From Flavobacteriales bacterium (GTDB lineage: Bacteria; Bacteroidota; Bacteroidia; UBA10329): 64,000 nt of DNA. Positions 34,944 through 43,920 of this stretch are shown here, one piece after another. Every line of letters starts with the position of its first letter. The first letter of the stretch is position 1. The position numbers were made by a program, and so were the translations under genes. Below the pieces are notes generated by a model. That model was given only the letters and a program-made list of their open reading frames with translations, had not been told where the DNA came from and did not search any database. The stretch is taken from the NCBI GenBank assembly GCA_020635535.1, contig JACJZP010000008.1, forward strand, positions 1 through 64,000. Direction: 5' to 3'.

Positions 34944-36992
34944 ATGCAACGGTTGGCCTACAAGGTTTTCTTTCTTCTTCTAGCAGTTTCGGCAAGTGCG
35001 CAAGAGCAGGATAGCATTCTGTTCTTCAACAAAGGCAATATTGCCGAAACGGTTTTTGAGGTTGAGGAGATTCTTGTTAGGCCAACCTGCGCATGTGTTG
35101 GAGAGTGCTCTTGTGCTTCGGCACAAGAAGACAACTATTCTGAGAACCGCTTTTCATGCACCGATGCCATTCTGGCCAAGAACGGCCGCATGGAGTTGAT
35201 GAAGCGCGGAAACTTTGCATTCGAACCCATTCTGAATGGCATGTCTTCTGACCGCATCAATCTGACCATTGATGGCATGAAGATTTTCGGTGCGTGTACG
35301 GATAAAATGGATCCGGTTACTTCTTATGTCGAACCGAATAACATGAAGTCGGTTTCTGTGCAGCACGGTACTGCTGGAAGCATGTTCGGCTCGAGTTTGG
35401 GCGGCAGCGTGAATATGGAAACCAACGGAGCGCAGATCAATCCGAACAAGCCGATAAGTGGCGAGATCGGTGCTGGGTTTCAATCGGCAGCGTTGGGCGC
35501 TAATGGACTCTTCTCGTTGAATTACAGCCGAAAAAATTGGGCAATTCTTGCCAACGGTGTCTATCGCAGATTTCAGAATTACCGCGCAGGAAATGGGAAA
35601 ACCATTCAGTTCACGCAGTTTGAAAAATGGAACGGTTCCATTTCTGCTAAATACATGCCAACAGGCAGGGACGTGATCCGAGTGGACTACATCATGGATG
35701 AAGGTTACAACATCGGCTATGCGGCTTTGCCCATGGATGTGCTGTTCGCGAAAGCAAAGATCTACAGTCTCACTTACCAGCATTACCCATCGGTTAAATG
35801 GTTCGAGAAATTGGAAACCAAGATCTATGGTAATTCCATTGAGCATGCCATGGACGACACCAAGCGTACGAATGTGATCATGCATATGGACATGCCTGGT
35901 TCAACCAGAACTTATGGTGGTTACGCCAATGGCAATCTTCAATTCAAGAAACACAAGATCACCGTAAGGTTAGATGGCTACCACACCAATGCACGTGCGG
36001 AAATGACCATGTATCCGAACAACGAAGCACCTATGTTCATGCTCACTTGGCCAGATGTGAACAAGCTCGATTTCGGACTATTTGTGCAAGATGAGATTAC
36101 ATTGAACGAGAACCGAAGACTGAGTTTCAATGGCCGAATAGAATACCTGAACACATCCGTTATTGATGAATTTGGTGTGCAACAGGCAAGCGTGTTCAAT
36201 CAGGATGTTTCTGATGTCGATCATCGACTATTGAAAAGCGTGAATCTCAGTTTCGCGCAGCGATTTAAAAAAGGTGTTTCTGCTTGGGTCACGGCTGGTT
36301 ATGCTGAGCGCTCGCCTTCCGTTACAGAGCAATACGCTTTCTACATTTTCAATGCGAATGATGGCTTTGATTATGTTGGAGATCAGGATGTGAAGAACGA
36401 AAAGGCCGTTCAGGCCGACCTTGGTCTGGAATGGAAACACAAAAAAGCCAGCATCCGTCTCACGGGTTTCTATTATCACATGTTCGATTACATTCTGGGA
36501 GCTAAGGACAGCACGTTGGATGCCATGACCATTGGCGCCAATGGGGTTAAAGTTTCTCGAAACATTGATTGGGCTTTGATGACAGGCGGCAACTTGGAAA
36601 TGAGCTATCGCCCACTGAAATGGTTGGAACTTTCCAATGTCAGCTCTTACATATTCGGTAACGCGAATAATGGAGACCCTCTTCCTTTAGTACCGCCATT
36701 TAAGAATGTCACTTCCGTAAAATGGAACCACAAACGTGGTTTTGTTGCCGCAGAGTGTGAGGCTGCTGCTGCTCAGAACCGTGTCAACCCAGAGTTCGGA
36801 GAGATGAGAACAGCATCCTACGCTATTGCCAACATCAGAGCGAGTTATTTCTTCCCATTCGGTAAAAAGCGTTTAACTCTAAATGCAGGTATCGAAAACC
36901 TCTTGGACGCTTACTACAGAACACACCTTACCTGGGGCGGCATTCCACAACCTGGAATTAATGGCTACCTGAATGTAAGTTTTACATTCTGA
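34944..36992 (+). CDS. OprC/NosA-type copper TonB-dependent receptor
   Basis: 682 aa, Sec signal ending SASAQ. The plug domain has LTIDGMKIFGACTDKMDPVT, close to the DGM..GaCPN.MDPPtSY motif of OprC/NosA, outer-membrane copper receptors needed for N2O reductase in some denitrifiers. The mature N-terminus has a Cys cluster (CACVGECSCA), absent from the receptors I know, which could hold copper. The C-terminal beta-barrel ends in an aromatic strand (YLNVSFTF). It is in an operon with the FixH-like lipoprotein. The end overlaps the phosphatase gene by 11 nt. Confidence 0.8.
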   Translation: MQRLAYKVFFLLLAVSASAQEQDSILFFNKGNIAETVFEVEEILVRPTCACVGECSCASAQEDNYSENRFSCTDAILAKNGRMELMKRGNFAFEPILNGMSSDRINLTIDGMKIFGACTDKMDPVTSYVEPNNMKSVSVQHGTAGSMFGSSLGGSVNMETNGAQINPNKPISGEIGAGFQSAALGANGLFSLNYSRKNWAILANGVYRRFQNYRAGNGKTIQFTQFEKWNGSISAKYMPTGRDVIRVDYIMDEGYNIGYAALPMDVLFAKAKIYSLTYQHYPSVKWFEKLETKIYGNSIEHAMDDTKRTNVIMHMDMPGSTRTYGGYANGNLQFKKHKITVRLDGYHTNARAEMTMYPNNEAPMFMLTWPDVNKLDFGLFVQDEITLNENRRLSFNGRIEYLNTSVIDEFGVQQASVFNQDVSDVDHRLLKSVNLSFAQRFKKGVSAWVTAGYAERSPSVTEQYAFYIFNANDGFDYVGDQDVKNEKAVQADLGLEWKHKKASIRLTGFYYHMFDYILGAKDSTLDAMTIGANGVKVSRNIDWALMTGGNLEMSYRPLKWLELSNVSSYIFGNANNGDPLPLVPPFKNVTSVKWNHKRGFVAAECEAAAAQNRVNPEFGEMRTASYAIANIRASYFFPFGKKRLTLNAGIENLLDAYYRTHLTWGGIPQPGINGYLNVSFTF

Positions 36993-38253
36993 TACCGACA
37001 ACGGCTACATCATCAAGTTGTTCGTTGGCATTAAGCCAACTGTCGAAATGCTTGGCAACTCGGTTTTGTTGTTCTATTTCATCCAACTTCCATACTTCGG
37101 ATAACAAAGACATGAACCCAGTTCTCTTCATACGCTTGTTATCAGGCCCACCAATTTGATCATAGTATCCATCCGAGGTCAAATAAATCATGTCTCCATT
37201 AGCAACAGCTATTTCAACCTCCTTAAATGAAGTATCAAAGGATGGGTGTAGAAACCCGCCAATACCTTTCTTTGACCCCTGTACCTGTTGCACCCCTTCA
37301 TCATTCGCTACAAACAGCGGCCTATTGGCCCCTGCATAGGTCAGGCGTTTGTTTTCAGCATCAAAACACACCAAGGCCACATCCATTCCGTCTTGAATAT
37401 CCTGTTCTCCTTCGCCCTGAGCAAGCAATCGTTTCAATCCTAATTGCAATCTCCTCAAAATACTGGCTGGAGAGACGTGATGTTGCTCATTTACTATACG
37501 ATTGAGTAATTGATGCCCTACCAGAGACAACAGTGCCCCTGGCACGCCATGTCCAGTGGAATCTACAACAGCAACAACTTTATTGGTTCCGACTTTAGCC
37601 GCAAACAAGAAGTCTCCACTCACCTTGTCCTTTGGGCACATGAAAGCGAACGAAGAAGGACAAACAGCCTTTAGGATGATGTCGGAAGTCAGTACGGCAT
37701 CCTGAACCCGCTTGGCATAATCAATGCTGGATTGTAATTCATCATACTGCTCTGACAATTTATTGTGAGCATCTGCCAAGGCAATAGTGCGTGCTTGTAC
37801 CATCTCTTCCATCTTCTCTCCATATGCCCTAAGCCTTTCCTCATTCTCCTTCATCCGTGAAATATCACGCTTAATTCCAATCCATAACCTGATAGTGCCA
37901 TCAATATCAAGAATCGGAGAAATGTGGATACTTGTCCAGAACTCATCTCCATTCTTTCGATAGTTGATGAGTTCCCCTTTGTACGAAACTCCATTCTCCA
38001 AACACGCCCTTATCTTACCTAATTCCTCCTTGTCGGTTTTGGATCCTTGCAAAATGCGTGGCGTCTTACCAACTACTTCATTTTCGGAATAGCCTGTCAT
38101 ATTGGTGTAAGCCTTATTGACAAAAAGGATTTTAGGTCCAGGCCGACTGAACGGTACTGCTTCTGTTACGATTACTCCGTCACTTGCTTGCTCAAGAATT
38201 TTCTTGATAAGCTGGATGTCCAAATGTGTAGACTCAGCCGATGAAAAAGGCAT
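36982..38253 (-). CDS. PAS-SpoIIE protein phosphatase
   Basis: 423 aa. The N-terminal PAS domain (about residues 15-130) resembles LOV domains (GKTPRILQGSKTDKEEL, NYRKNGDEFW), but the photoactive Cys of GRNCRFLQG is Thr-Pro here, so light sensing is unlikely. A helical linker leads to a SpoIIE/PP2C-like phosphatase domain with GDFLFA, VDSTGHGVPGALLS and LDDVAVV metal-binding motifs. Such proteins dephosphorylate anti-sigma-factor antagonists. No partner kinase is nearby. Confidence 0.85.
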   Translation of the reverse strand: MPFSSAESTHLDIQLIKKILEQASDGVIVTEAVPFSRPGPKILFVNKAYTNMTGYSENEVVGKTPRILQGSKTDKEELGKIRACLENGVSYKGELINYRKNGDEFWTSIHISPILDIDGTIRLWIGIKRDISRMKENEERLRAYGEKMEEMVQARTIALADAHNKLSEQYDELQSSIDYAKRVQDAVLTSDIILKAVCPSSFAFMCPKDKVSGDFLFAAKVGTNKVVAVVDSTGHGVPGALLSLVGHQLLNRIVNEQHHVSPASILRRLQLGLKRLLAQGEGEQDIQDGMDVALVCFDAENKRLTYAGANRPLFVANDEGVQQVQGSKKGIGGFLHPSFDTSFKEVEIAVANGDMIYLTSDGYYDQIGGPDNKRMKRTGFMSLLSEVWKLDEIEQQNRVAKHFDSWLNANEQLDDVAVVGIRM

Positions 38254-38409
38254 CAGTTACAATGGATGGTTTCAGTTCGAACTTACGAAAGTCCATTACA
38301 AACGGCAAAAACACATTCTACTTTCAACAAATTTTTGGGACGCTGTTTAATAATTTTAACTTGATTATCGTTGATTCCAATAACCAACAATTATCTAAAG
38401 AGATTACAG

Positions 38410-38979
38410 ATGTCGTTCTTCAACAAATTGAAATGGATACTTGGAATTCTGCTGGTGTTTGTCCTTATAGTTGCCACAAACCTGATCGACAGAGACAACT
38501 TTGCCCAAGTGCGTGACGCCATTGTAACCATTTACGAAGATAGACTGGTTGCCAATAATCTGATTTTTGACATGTCAGAGGCCATCCATCAAAAGCACAT
38601 AGCTGTAATTAAAATGGACACCACTTTTCTGCGTGGGAAAAATCAAGGACTGAATTCATCCTTACAAGAGTTAATCGACCGATACGAATCAACTAAACTC
38701 ACTAGTAATGAGCAAAAGGCATTCGATAGGCTGAAAACAGATTTCTCTGAACTTCAAGCATTGGAGATGTCTAACGATTAAACCACGACAGAAGAACGAT
38801 TGACTATAATGGAAAAAATCAACTCGTTGGAAGGAGGTCTTGAGCAACTATCCAAAATCCAATTAGATGAAGGCCGTAGGCAAATGAAAATTGGAAAAGG
38901 AGCAATGAACTCTGTTGAATTATTCACTCAAATGGAGTTGTATTTGTTGCTTTCCTTAGCCATTGTTGTATGCCATTAA
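38410..38979 (+). pseudogene. Four-helix-bundle MCP-like membrane sensor, interrupted by an in-frame stop
   Basis: The ATG at 38410 opens a reading frame with a TM segment (WILGILLVFVLIVATNLI) and a helical sensor domain. It is cut by TAA at 38779-38781, after which the same frame continues without shift (TTEERLTIMEKIN) through a second TM segment (LYLLLSLAIVVCH) to a stop at 38977-38979. The uninterrupted form (about 190 aa) matches small Bacteroidota proteins with a 4HB_MCP fold and two TM helices. A single nonsense change is the simplest reading; readthrough or a sequencing error cannot be excluded. Confidence 0.65.
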
Positions 38980-38994
38980 AAAAAAAGGAGAAAT

Positions 38995-39555
38995 ATGAAA
39001 TGTTCAGTTTACATAGCTACTAGTGTTGATGGGTTTATTGCTAAACCAGATGGAAATGTTGATTGGTTACATACGGCAGGTAATTTGGAAGCTGATATGG
39101 GGACAGAAGATATGGGGTTTAAAGCTTTTATGGATTCTGTAGATTGTATAATTATGGGACGAAAGTGCATGGAAATGATTTCCAATATGAATTTGACACC
39201 TGAGCAATGGTTTTACGGTGACATGCGTATTGTTGTATTAAGCAATACGGTAAAAGAAGTCCCTGACAATCTTAAAGGAAAAGTAGAAATGTACTCTGGA
39301 GATATAAACAGCTTGGTTGCTGCATTGGAAAAAGAAGGTTTCAAACATGCCTATATAGACGGAGGGAAAACTATTCAGTCGTTTATTAATCTTCGATTGA
39401 TTGATGAAATAATCATAACCAAAGTTCCTGTATTACTGGGTGAGGGAATTCCTTTGTTTGGAAAAACATTAAAAGACATTAAACTCGAAAAGGCTAAAGC
39501 ATGTGCATTTGCTAATGATTTTGTCCAGGTAAAATATTCGGTGAATTACGAATAA
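38995..39555 (+). CDS. RibD C-terminal-domain (dihydrofolate-reductase-like) protein
   Basis: 186 aa. KCSVYIATSVDGFIAKPDG, DCIIMGRKCMEM, AYIDGGKTIQSFI and IITKVPVLLGEGIPLFG are the NADPH-binding and core motifs of the YyaP/YwjB-like reductases (RibD_C). A poly-A plus GGAG stretch just upstream makes a good ribosome-binding site, rare in this window. The gene is visibly more AT-rich than its neighbours and is followed by a fold-back repeat, suggesting it arrived as a cassette. Confidence 0.85.
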   Translation: MKCSVYIATSVDGFIAKPDGNVDWLHTAGNLEADMGTEDMGFKAFMDSVDCIIMGRKCMEMISNMNLTPEQWFYGDMRIVVLSNTVKEVPDNLKGKVEMYSGDINSLVAALEKEGFKHAYIDGGKTIQSFINLRLIDEIIITKVPVLLGEGIPLFGKTLKDIKLEKAKACAFANDFVQVKYSVNYE

Positions 39556-39603
39556 GGGATAAAATAGTGCAGATAGAAAATAAAAAAACGGCATACAACA
39601 ATA

Positions 39604-39710
39604 TGTATAGTGCATAAGGGTTTCAGAGGTTTTCGAGCGGTATCACCCGCATTAACTTTGGGTGGTAGCATGATAGGTTTGAAGCCCGCAATCCCTTACG
39701 ACACCATACA
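39604..39710. repeat. Bulged inverted repeat behind the RibD-like gene, attC-like
   Basis: TGTATAGTGCATAAGGG (39604-39620) pairs with CCCTTACGACACCATACA (39693-39710), with a one-base bulge and two mismatched positions. The sequence between them has a further GCGG-TATCAC-CCGC stem. Outer ends read ACAACA (left) and TTAACGTTA (right). Imperfect palindromes with bulged bases, 60-140 nt long and placed behind a single gene, resemble integron attC sites, but the core consensus is not exact. Confidence 0.5.
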
Positions 39711-39780
39711 CTTAACGTTATTCAAGTCATAATCCTGTACAGTCCTTCAAATCAAGAAGACAGTTAGTCCAATTGCATTT

Positions 39781-40485
39781 TTAGGAACTCAGATCCTTTG
39801 AGCAATGGGTCATTTCGCAGAGTGCATTCTTATCGGAAATACGTAGTTTTTTACCTTCAATTTTGATGATGCCGTCTTTCTGTAGTTCCGCCAAGCTCCT
39901 GATGACGGACTCGTAAGTGGTGCTAGCTAGGGATGCCATGTCTTTTCGGGTAATAGTGTATGCCAAAAGCGCGTCATCGGATGCTTCGAAACCAAAGCTT
40001 TCCATGTTCATTCTTATGGCCTGTGCAACGCGCTGTTTAACCGTCATGTTCAATTGGTTTCTGCGCATGCGTTCCGAGCGTCTCAACTCCTCTGCAAAGA
40101 ACATCATGAAGTAATAGCAGAACATGTTATTGGCCTTCAGCATGTTTTCGAATATGGTTCGCGGAAGCACAAAAACCGTAGTATCAGATAGTGCCACGGC
40201 CGAAATAGAAAAAGTAAAATCTTCACCAAACCCTCTATGACCAATCACCTGACCATCGGTTACAAATCGAACTATGACCTCAATACTATCCGTATAGTTG
40301 GAATAAACCTTTACTCTTCCATGCTTGACCATGTAGATATTCTCTGCCTTCTGTCCCTCTTTGATAATGAGTTCACCTTTCCTGTAGCTGAGTTCTGAAG
40401 TATTGAGGTCGGCTAAAGCTCGCCACTCAGGTGTGCAGTACTGCTTAACCATTCCATCTAATTGCTTCAGTTCTTCCGACCTCAT
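39781..40485 (-). CDS. Crp/Fnr-family transcription regulator
   Basis: 234 aa. An N-terminal cNMP-binding-like fold (SYRKGELIIKEGQKAENIYM, VKHGRVKVY), a dimer helix and a C-terminal winged helix (TITRKDMASLASTTYESVIR). The recognition helix has E and R of the E-SxxR type (YESVIR). It lacks the N-terminal Cys cluster of Fnr, so an Fe-S cluster is unlikely; NO-sensing DNR/NnrR-type regulators share this lack. It is divergent from the nos operon, whose upstream region contains a TGACA-CT-TGTCA site. Confidence 0.85.
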   Translation of the reverse strand: MRSEELKQLDGMVKQYCTPEWRALADLNTSELSYRKGELIIKEGQKAENIYMVKHGRVKVYSNYTDSIEVIVRFVTDGQVIGHRGFGEDFTFSISAVALSDTTVFVLPRTIFENMLKANNMFCYYFMMFFAEELRRSERMRRNQLNMTVKQRVAQAIRMNMESFGFEASDDALLAYTITRKDMASLASTTYESVIRSLAELQKDGIIKIEGKKLRISDKNALCEMTHCSKDLSS

Positions 40486-40671
40486 ATTTTTTCTGTTTTC
40501 GGAAAAATAGCGAAACGGACATTCTTATCCGTAGCTGATTGAGTTATCAAGATTATAACCACCATAACCTCGCCTTCATTGCATTTTTTATTTCATGATA
40601 CACATCTTACTTTAAGACCTTCAAATCCATCCGATCAATCCAATACACATGGCATAAAGCATCTTATTATA

Positions 40672-40683
40672 TGACACTTGTCA
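40672..40683. promoter_or_regulatory. TGACA-CT-TGTCA operator upstream of the nos operon
   Basis: The half-sites TGACA (40672-40676) and TGTCA (40679-40683) are perfectly palindromic. They lie 66 bp upstream of the fasciclin gene that starts the nos operon, and the same core is found at 33606-33617. The likely binder is the neighbouring Crp/Fnr protein. Confidence 0.65.
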
Positions 40684-40749
40684 GTATATTGATCACACCT
40701 AGATTATTCCTTCGCATTAGAAAAAAGTGACTAACCAATTCAACCAATT

Positions 40750-41328
40750 ATGAAAACAAAACTCTCACTACTCGGAATAGCTGGTTTGTTGATGGTGTTC
40801 GTTTCTTGCGGCACCGACCAATCAGCAAGTTCTAATGCTACAGCTGGTACAAGCGAGGCTGAGCAAAATACACCACTTGGTCAGGCATCTGTTGTTGACG
40901 AAGCGTCTGACCCCAATATTCTTCAGGTAGCAATTGGCTCTGAAGCACACAGCACATTGGTAGCGGCTGTTCAAGCTGCACAAATTGAGCACGTGCTTGT
41001 AAACGCAGGACCACTAACGGTATTCGCCCCTGTTAATGAAGCTTTTGATGCATTGCCAGAAGGAACGGTGGAAAACCTCCTAAAACCAGAGAACAAAGCC
41101 ACCTTAGCTGGAATTCTAACAGGCCATGCTGCTCCCGGATCGTTCGATGTTGAAGGTCTAAAAAAGGAGGCACGCAAAGGCCGAAAGCTTTACATGGCAG
41201 ATGGTTCATATCTAGAAGTAACCACAGAAGGCGAAGATGTCCTTGTAGCAGGCGCCAAGGTTATCGCAACCATTCAAACTTCAAACGGAATTATAAACGT
41301 GGTGGATAAAGTCATTCTACCAGAATAA
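40750..41328 (+). CDS. Fasciclin-domain lipoprotein
   Basis: 192 aa. Lipoprotein signal with lipobox MVFVSC. A fasciclin (FAS1) domain runs from about residue 55 (HSTLVAAVQAAQIEHVL, GPLTVFAPVNEAFDAL, GHAAPG, GIINVVDKVILP). FAS1 lipoproteins occur beside nos and cytochrome genes in Bacteroidota, but their role is unknown. First gene after the operator at 40672 and probably in one transcript with the cytochrome and nosZ. Confidence 0.88.
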   Translation: MKTKLSLLGIAGLLMVFVSCGTDQSASSNATAGTSEAEQNTPLGQASVVDEASDPNILQVAIGSEAHSTLVAAVQAAQIEHVLVNAGPLTVFAPVNEAFDALPEGTVENLLKPENKATLAGILTGHAAPGSFDVEGLKKEARKGRKLYMADGSYLEVTTEGEDVLVAGAKVIATIQTSNGIINVVDKVILPE

Positions 41329-41359
41329 CAAGTCAACACACATCTAAAAATCAATCAGG

Positions 41360-41818
41360 ATGAAAACAATAAATGTAATAGTAGCGATAGTAGTTGCAGC
41401 CCTATTCATTGGCTGCGGAGGAGGTGAACAACGGGAAGCACCTCCTGGGGTAAAGCCTAAATCAATGGTAAAAAAGGAAGAGCCAGCAGGTCCTGACAAG
41501 GGTGTTGGTCCGATTAAATCCATTGATATTCCTGCAACAATTGACGATGCCCTTGCAGCAACAGGAAAAGAAGTGTTCGAGGCAAAATGTACAGCCTGCC
41601 ATAAGATCGGGAAACGATTTGTTGGGCCAGACCTTACTGGAGTAGTTGACCGGAGAGAGCCCGAATGGATCATGAACATGATCTTGGATCCAGAACTGAT
41701 GGTTAAGGAAAACGAAACAGCAAAAGCACTTTTGGCTGAGTACATGTCTCCAATGGCCAACCAAAGCCTGACCGAAGAAGAGGCTCGAAGCATCCTCGAA
41801 TATTTCAGAACACTTTAA
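41360..41818 (+). CDS. Monoheme cytochrome c lipoprotein
   Basis: 152 aa. Lipobox LFIGCG, then a short linker and a class I cytochrome c domain with heme site CTACH and an axial Met in EYMSPM. It is the probable electron donor for NosZ, 31 nt downstream of the fasciclin gene and 34 nt before nosZ. It resembles the first heme domain of the cytochrome at the right end of the window (63396). Confidence 0.88.
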   Translation: MKTINVIVAIVVAALFIGCGGGEQREAPPGVKPKSMVKKEEPAGPDKGVGPIKSIDIPATIDDALAATGKEVFEAKCTACHKIGKRFVGPDLTGVVDRREPEWIMNMILDPELMVKENETAKALLAEYMSPMANQSLTEEEARSILEYFRTL

Positions 41819-41852
41819 CCCATAAATCGACCAAACTCAAAAACACATTAAA

Positions 41853-43814
41853 ATGAAAAAGACAGTTTTTTCCATAACGGCTTTCGCCATCTCAGCAGCA
41901 ATGCTGGTGGGCTGTGGCGGAGCTAAAAAAGAGGGGGGCAAGAAGGGTGCACTCTCTGGCAGCAATGCCGAAAAAGTGTACGTGGCTCCAGGTGAGCACG
42001 ATGAATTTTACGCCTTCATTTCAGGAGGATTCAGTGGGCAATTGGCTGTTTACGGTCTTCCTTCAGGACGTCTTTTCAAGGTGATTCCAATTTTCTCTCA
42101 AGATGCTGAGAAGGCTTACGGTTACAATGAGGAGACCAAACCGATGCTTGAAACATCATACGGTTTCGTTCCATGGGATGATGCGCACCATCCGGATCTT
42201 TCGCAAACCAAAGGGGAAATTGATGGCAGGTGGTGTTTCATCAACGGAAACAACACACCCCGAATCGCCCGGGTTGACCTGAAGACATTCGAAACAGCAG
42301 AAATTCTTGAAATTCCGAACAGTGCTGGTAACCACTCATCGTCCTTTGTAACAGAAAATACGGAGTATGTGGTGGCAGGAACGCGTTTCTCAGTTCCGGT
42401 ACCTCAACGCGATATGCCGATCAGCGAATACAAGGGCAATTTCAAGGGAGCTCTGTCCTTTATCAGTGTTGGTAACGAAGGAGAAATGGACCTATCGTTT
42501 CAGATTCTGATGCCAGGATTCGATTACGATCTGGCACATCCAGGAAGAGGCGCTTCTCATGGCTGGTTCTTCTTCACAACCTATAATTCAGAAGAGGCGA
42601 ATTCACTTCTAGAGGTTAATGCTTCACAGAATGACAAGGATTTCATTGCCGCTATCAACTGGAAAAAGGCTGAGGAATACATTGCGGCAGGTAAATTCAC
42701 AACTGTTCCTGCAGAGTATGCACACAACGTTTATAGTGATAGAACGCATTCTGCCACTTCTACCATGAAGAAAGAAGTAAGGGTGCTGAATCCTGCCGAT
42801 TGTCCTGGACTTGTTTATTTCCTTCCTACACCAAAATCGCCACACGGTTGCGATGTTGATCCAAGTGGAGAATACATTGTAGGAAACGGAAAGCTTTCTG
42901 CTAACCTTACTGTGCATTCATTCACGAAAATGCTAGACGCCATTAAAAACGAAAAGTTTGATGGTGAGGCATACGGTATTCCGATCTTAAAATTCGAAGA
43001 CGTATTGGCAGGAACAGTTGTTCAACCAGGTCTTGGACCATTGCACACCGAGTTCGATGACAAAGGAAATGCCTACACCACGTTCTTTATCTCTTCAGAA
43101 GTTGTGAAGTGGAAGCTCGGAACATGGGAAGTGCTCGACAGAAAGCCAACGTACTACTCAGTTGGTCACTTGATGATCCCAGGTGGTAACTCACAAAAGC
43201 CTTGGGGCAAATACTTGGTGGCCATGAACAAGATCACCAAAGACCGTTACCTGCCAACTGGCCCGGAGCTTTGCCAGTCAGCACAGTTGTATGACATTTC
43301 TGGAGACAAAATGGAGCTATTGAGCGATTTCCCAACCATTGGAGAGCCGCACTACGCAGCAGCTTGTCCAGCGGATCTTATTGCTCCAAACCAGACCAAG
43401 ATTTACAAGTTGGAAGATAACCAACATCCATATGTTGCCAAGAGTGAGAAAGAAACCAAAGTGGTCCGCGAAGGAAATGTGGTTCACGTTTACATGACGA
43501 TGATCAGAAGCCACTTTGCACCTGACAACATTGAAGGCATCAAGGTTGGCGATAAGGTTTACTTCCACGTTACCAACTTGGAGCAGGATTACGATGTACC
43601 ACACGGTTTTGCCATGATCGGTGCCAACAACTCCGAATTGCTGATCATGCCCGGCCAAACTGAGACATTGTTCTGGGAGCCGAAGCAGGTTGGCGTATGG
43701 CCAATGTATTGTACCGACTTCTGTTCTGCCTTGCACCAAGAAATGCAAGGATATGTAAGGGTCTCTCCTGCGGGGTCAAGCACCGCTCTTTCGTGGTCGC
43801 TTGATGGAGAATAA
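41853..43814 (+). CDS. nosZ: Nitrous-oxide reductase, clade II (Sec-exported, lipoprotein type)
   Basis: 653 aa. It reduces N2O to N2. The signal is Sec/lipoprotein type (MLVGCGG) rather than twin-arginine, which places it in clade II. CuZ-site histidines are visible in DDAHHPDL, AGNHSSSF, GASHGWFF, SPHGCDVD and GPLHTEFD. CuA ligands form CTDFCSALHQEM (C620, C624, H628, M631) with a further His in DVPHGF. Length and order of domains are complete. Followed by a terminator-like hairpin and nosL, D, F and Y. Confidence 0.97.
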   Translation: MKKTVFSITAFAISAAMLVGCGGAKKEGGKKGALSGSNAEKVYVAPGEHDEFYAFISGGFSGQLAVYGLPSGRLFKVIPIFSQDAEKAYGYNEETKPMLETSYGFVPWDDAHHPDLSQTKGEIDGRWCFINGNNTPRIARVDLKTFETAEILEIPNSAGNHSSSFVTENTEYVVAGTRFSVPVPQRDMPISEYKGNFKGALSFISVGNEGEMDLSFQILMPGFDYDLAHPGRGASHGWFFFTTYNSEEANSLLEVNASQNDKDFIAAINWKKAEEYIAAGKFTTVPAEYAHNVYSDRTHSATSTMKKEVRVLNPADCPGLVYFLPTPKSPHGCDVDPSGEYIVGNGKLSANLTVHSFTKMLDAIKNEKFDGEAYGIPILKFEDVLAGTVVQPGLGPLHTEFDDKGNAYTTFFISSEVVKWKLGTWEVLDRKPTYYSVGHLMIPGGNSQKPWGKYLVAMNKITKDRYLPTGPELCQSAQLYDISGDKMELLSDFPTIGEPHYAAACPADLIAPNQTKIYKLEDNQHPYVAKSEKETKVVREGNVVHVYMTMIRSHFAPDNIEGIKVGDKVYFHVTNLEQDYDVPHGFAMIGANNSELLIMPGQTETLFWEPKQVGVWPMYCTDFCSALHQEMQGYVRVSPAGSSTALSWSLDGE

Positions 43815-43857
43815 CAACAGATAGGTAAAGGTTACCCGCATGGTTTATGAGAGGGAG

Positions 43858-43887
43858 CGGGCAGCGTAACAACTGCCCGTTCTTTTT
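43858..43887 (+). terminator. Terminator or attenuator behind nosZ
   Basis: CGGGCAG (43858-43864) and CTGCCCG (43873-43879) with an 8-nt loop and the run TTCTTTTT. It would partly uncouple nosZ from the downstream maturation genes. Confidence 0.7.
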
Positions 43888-43920
43888 CTCAAAACACTAA
43901 CTCAGGAAAAAATTAAAACA

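Noticed and set aside
35154..35885. Long open frame antisense to the TonB receptor (243 codons)
   Set aside because: It lies wholly within the receptor gene, is rich in His, Arg and Cys as expected for an antisense shadow, and has no domain.
36982..38253. Blue-light (LOV) receptor
   Set aside because: The PAS domain is LOV-like but the flavin-reactive Cys is missing.
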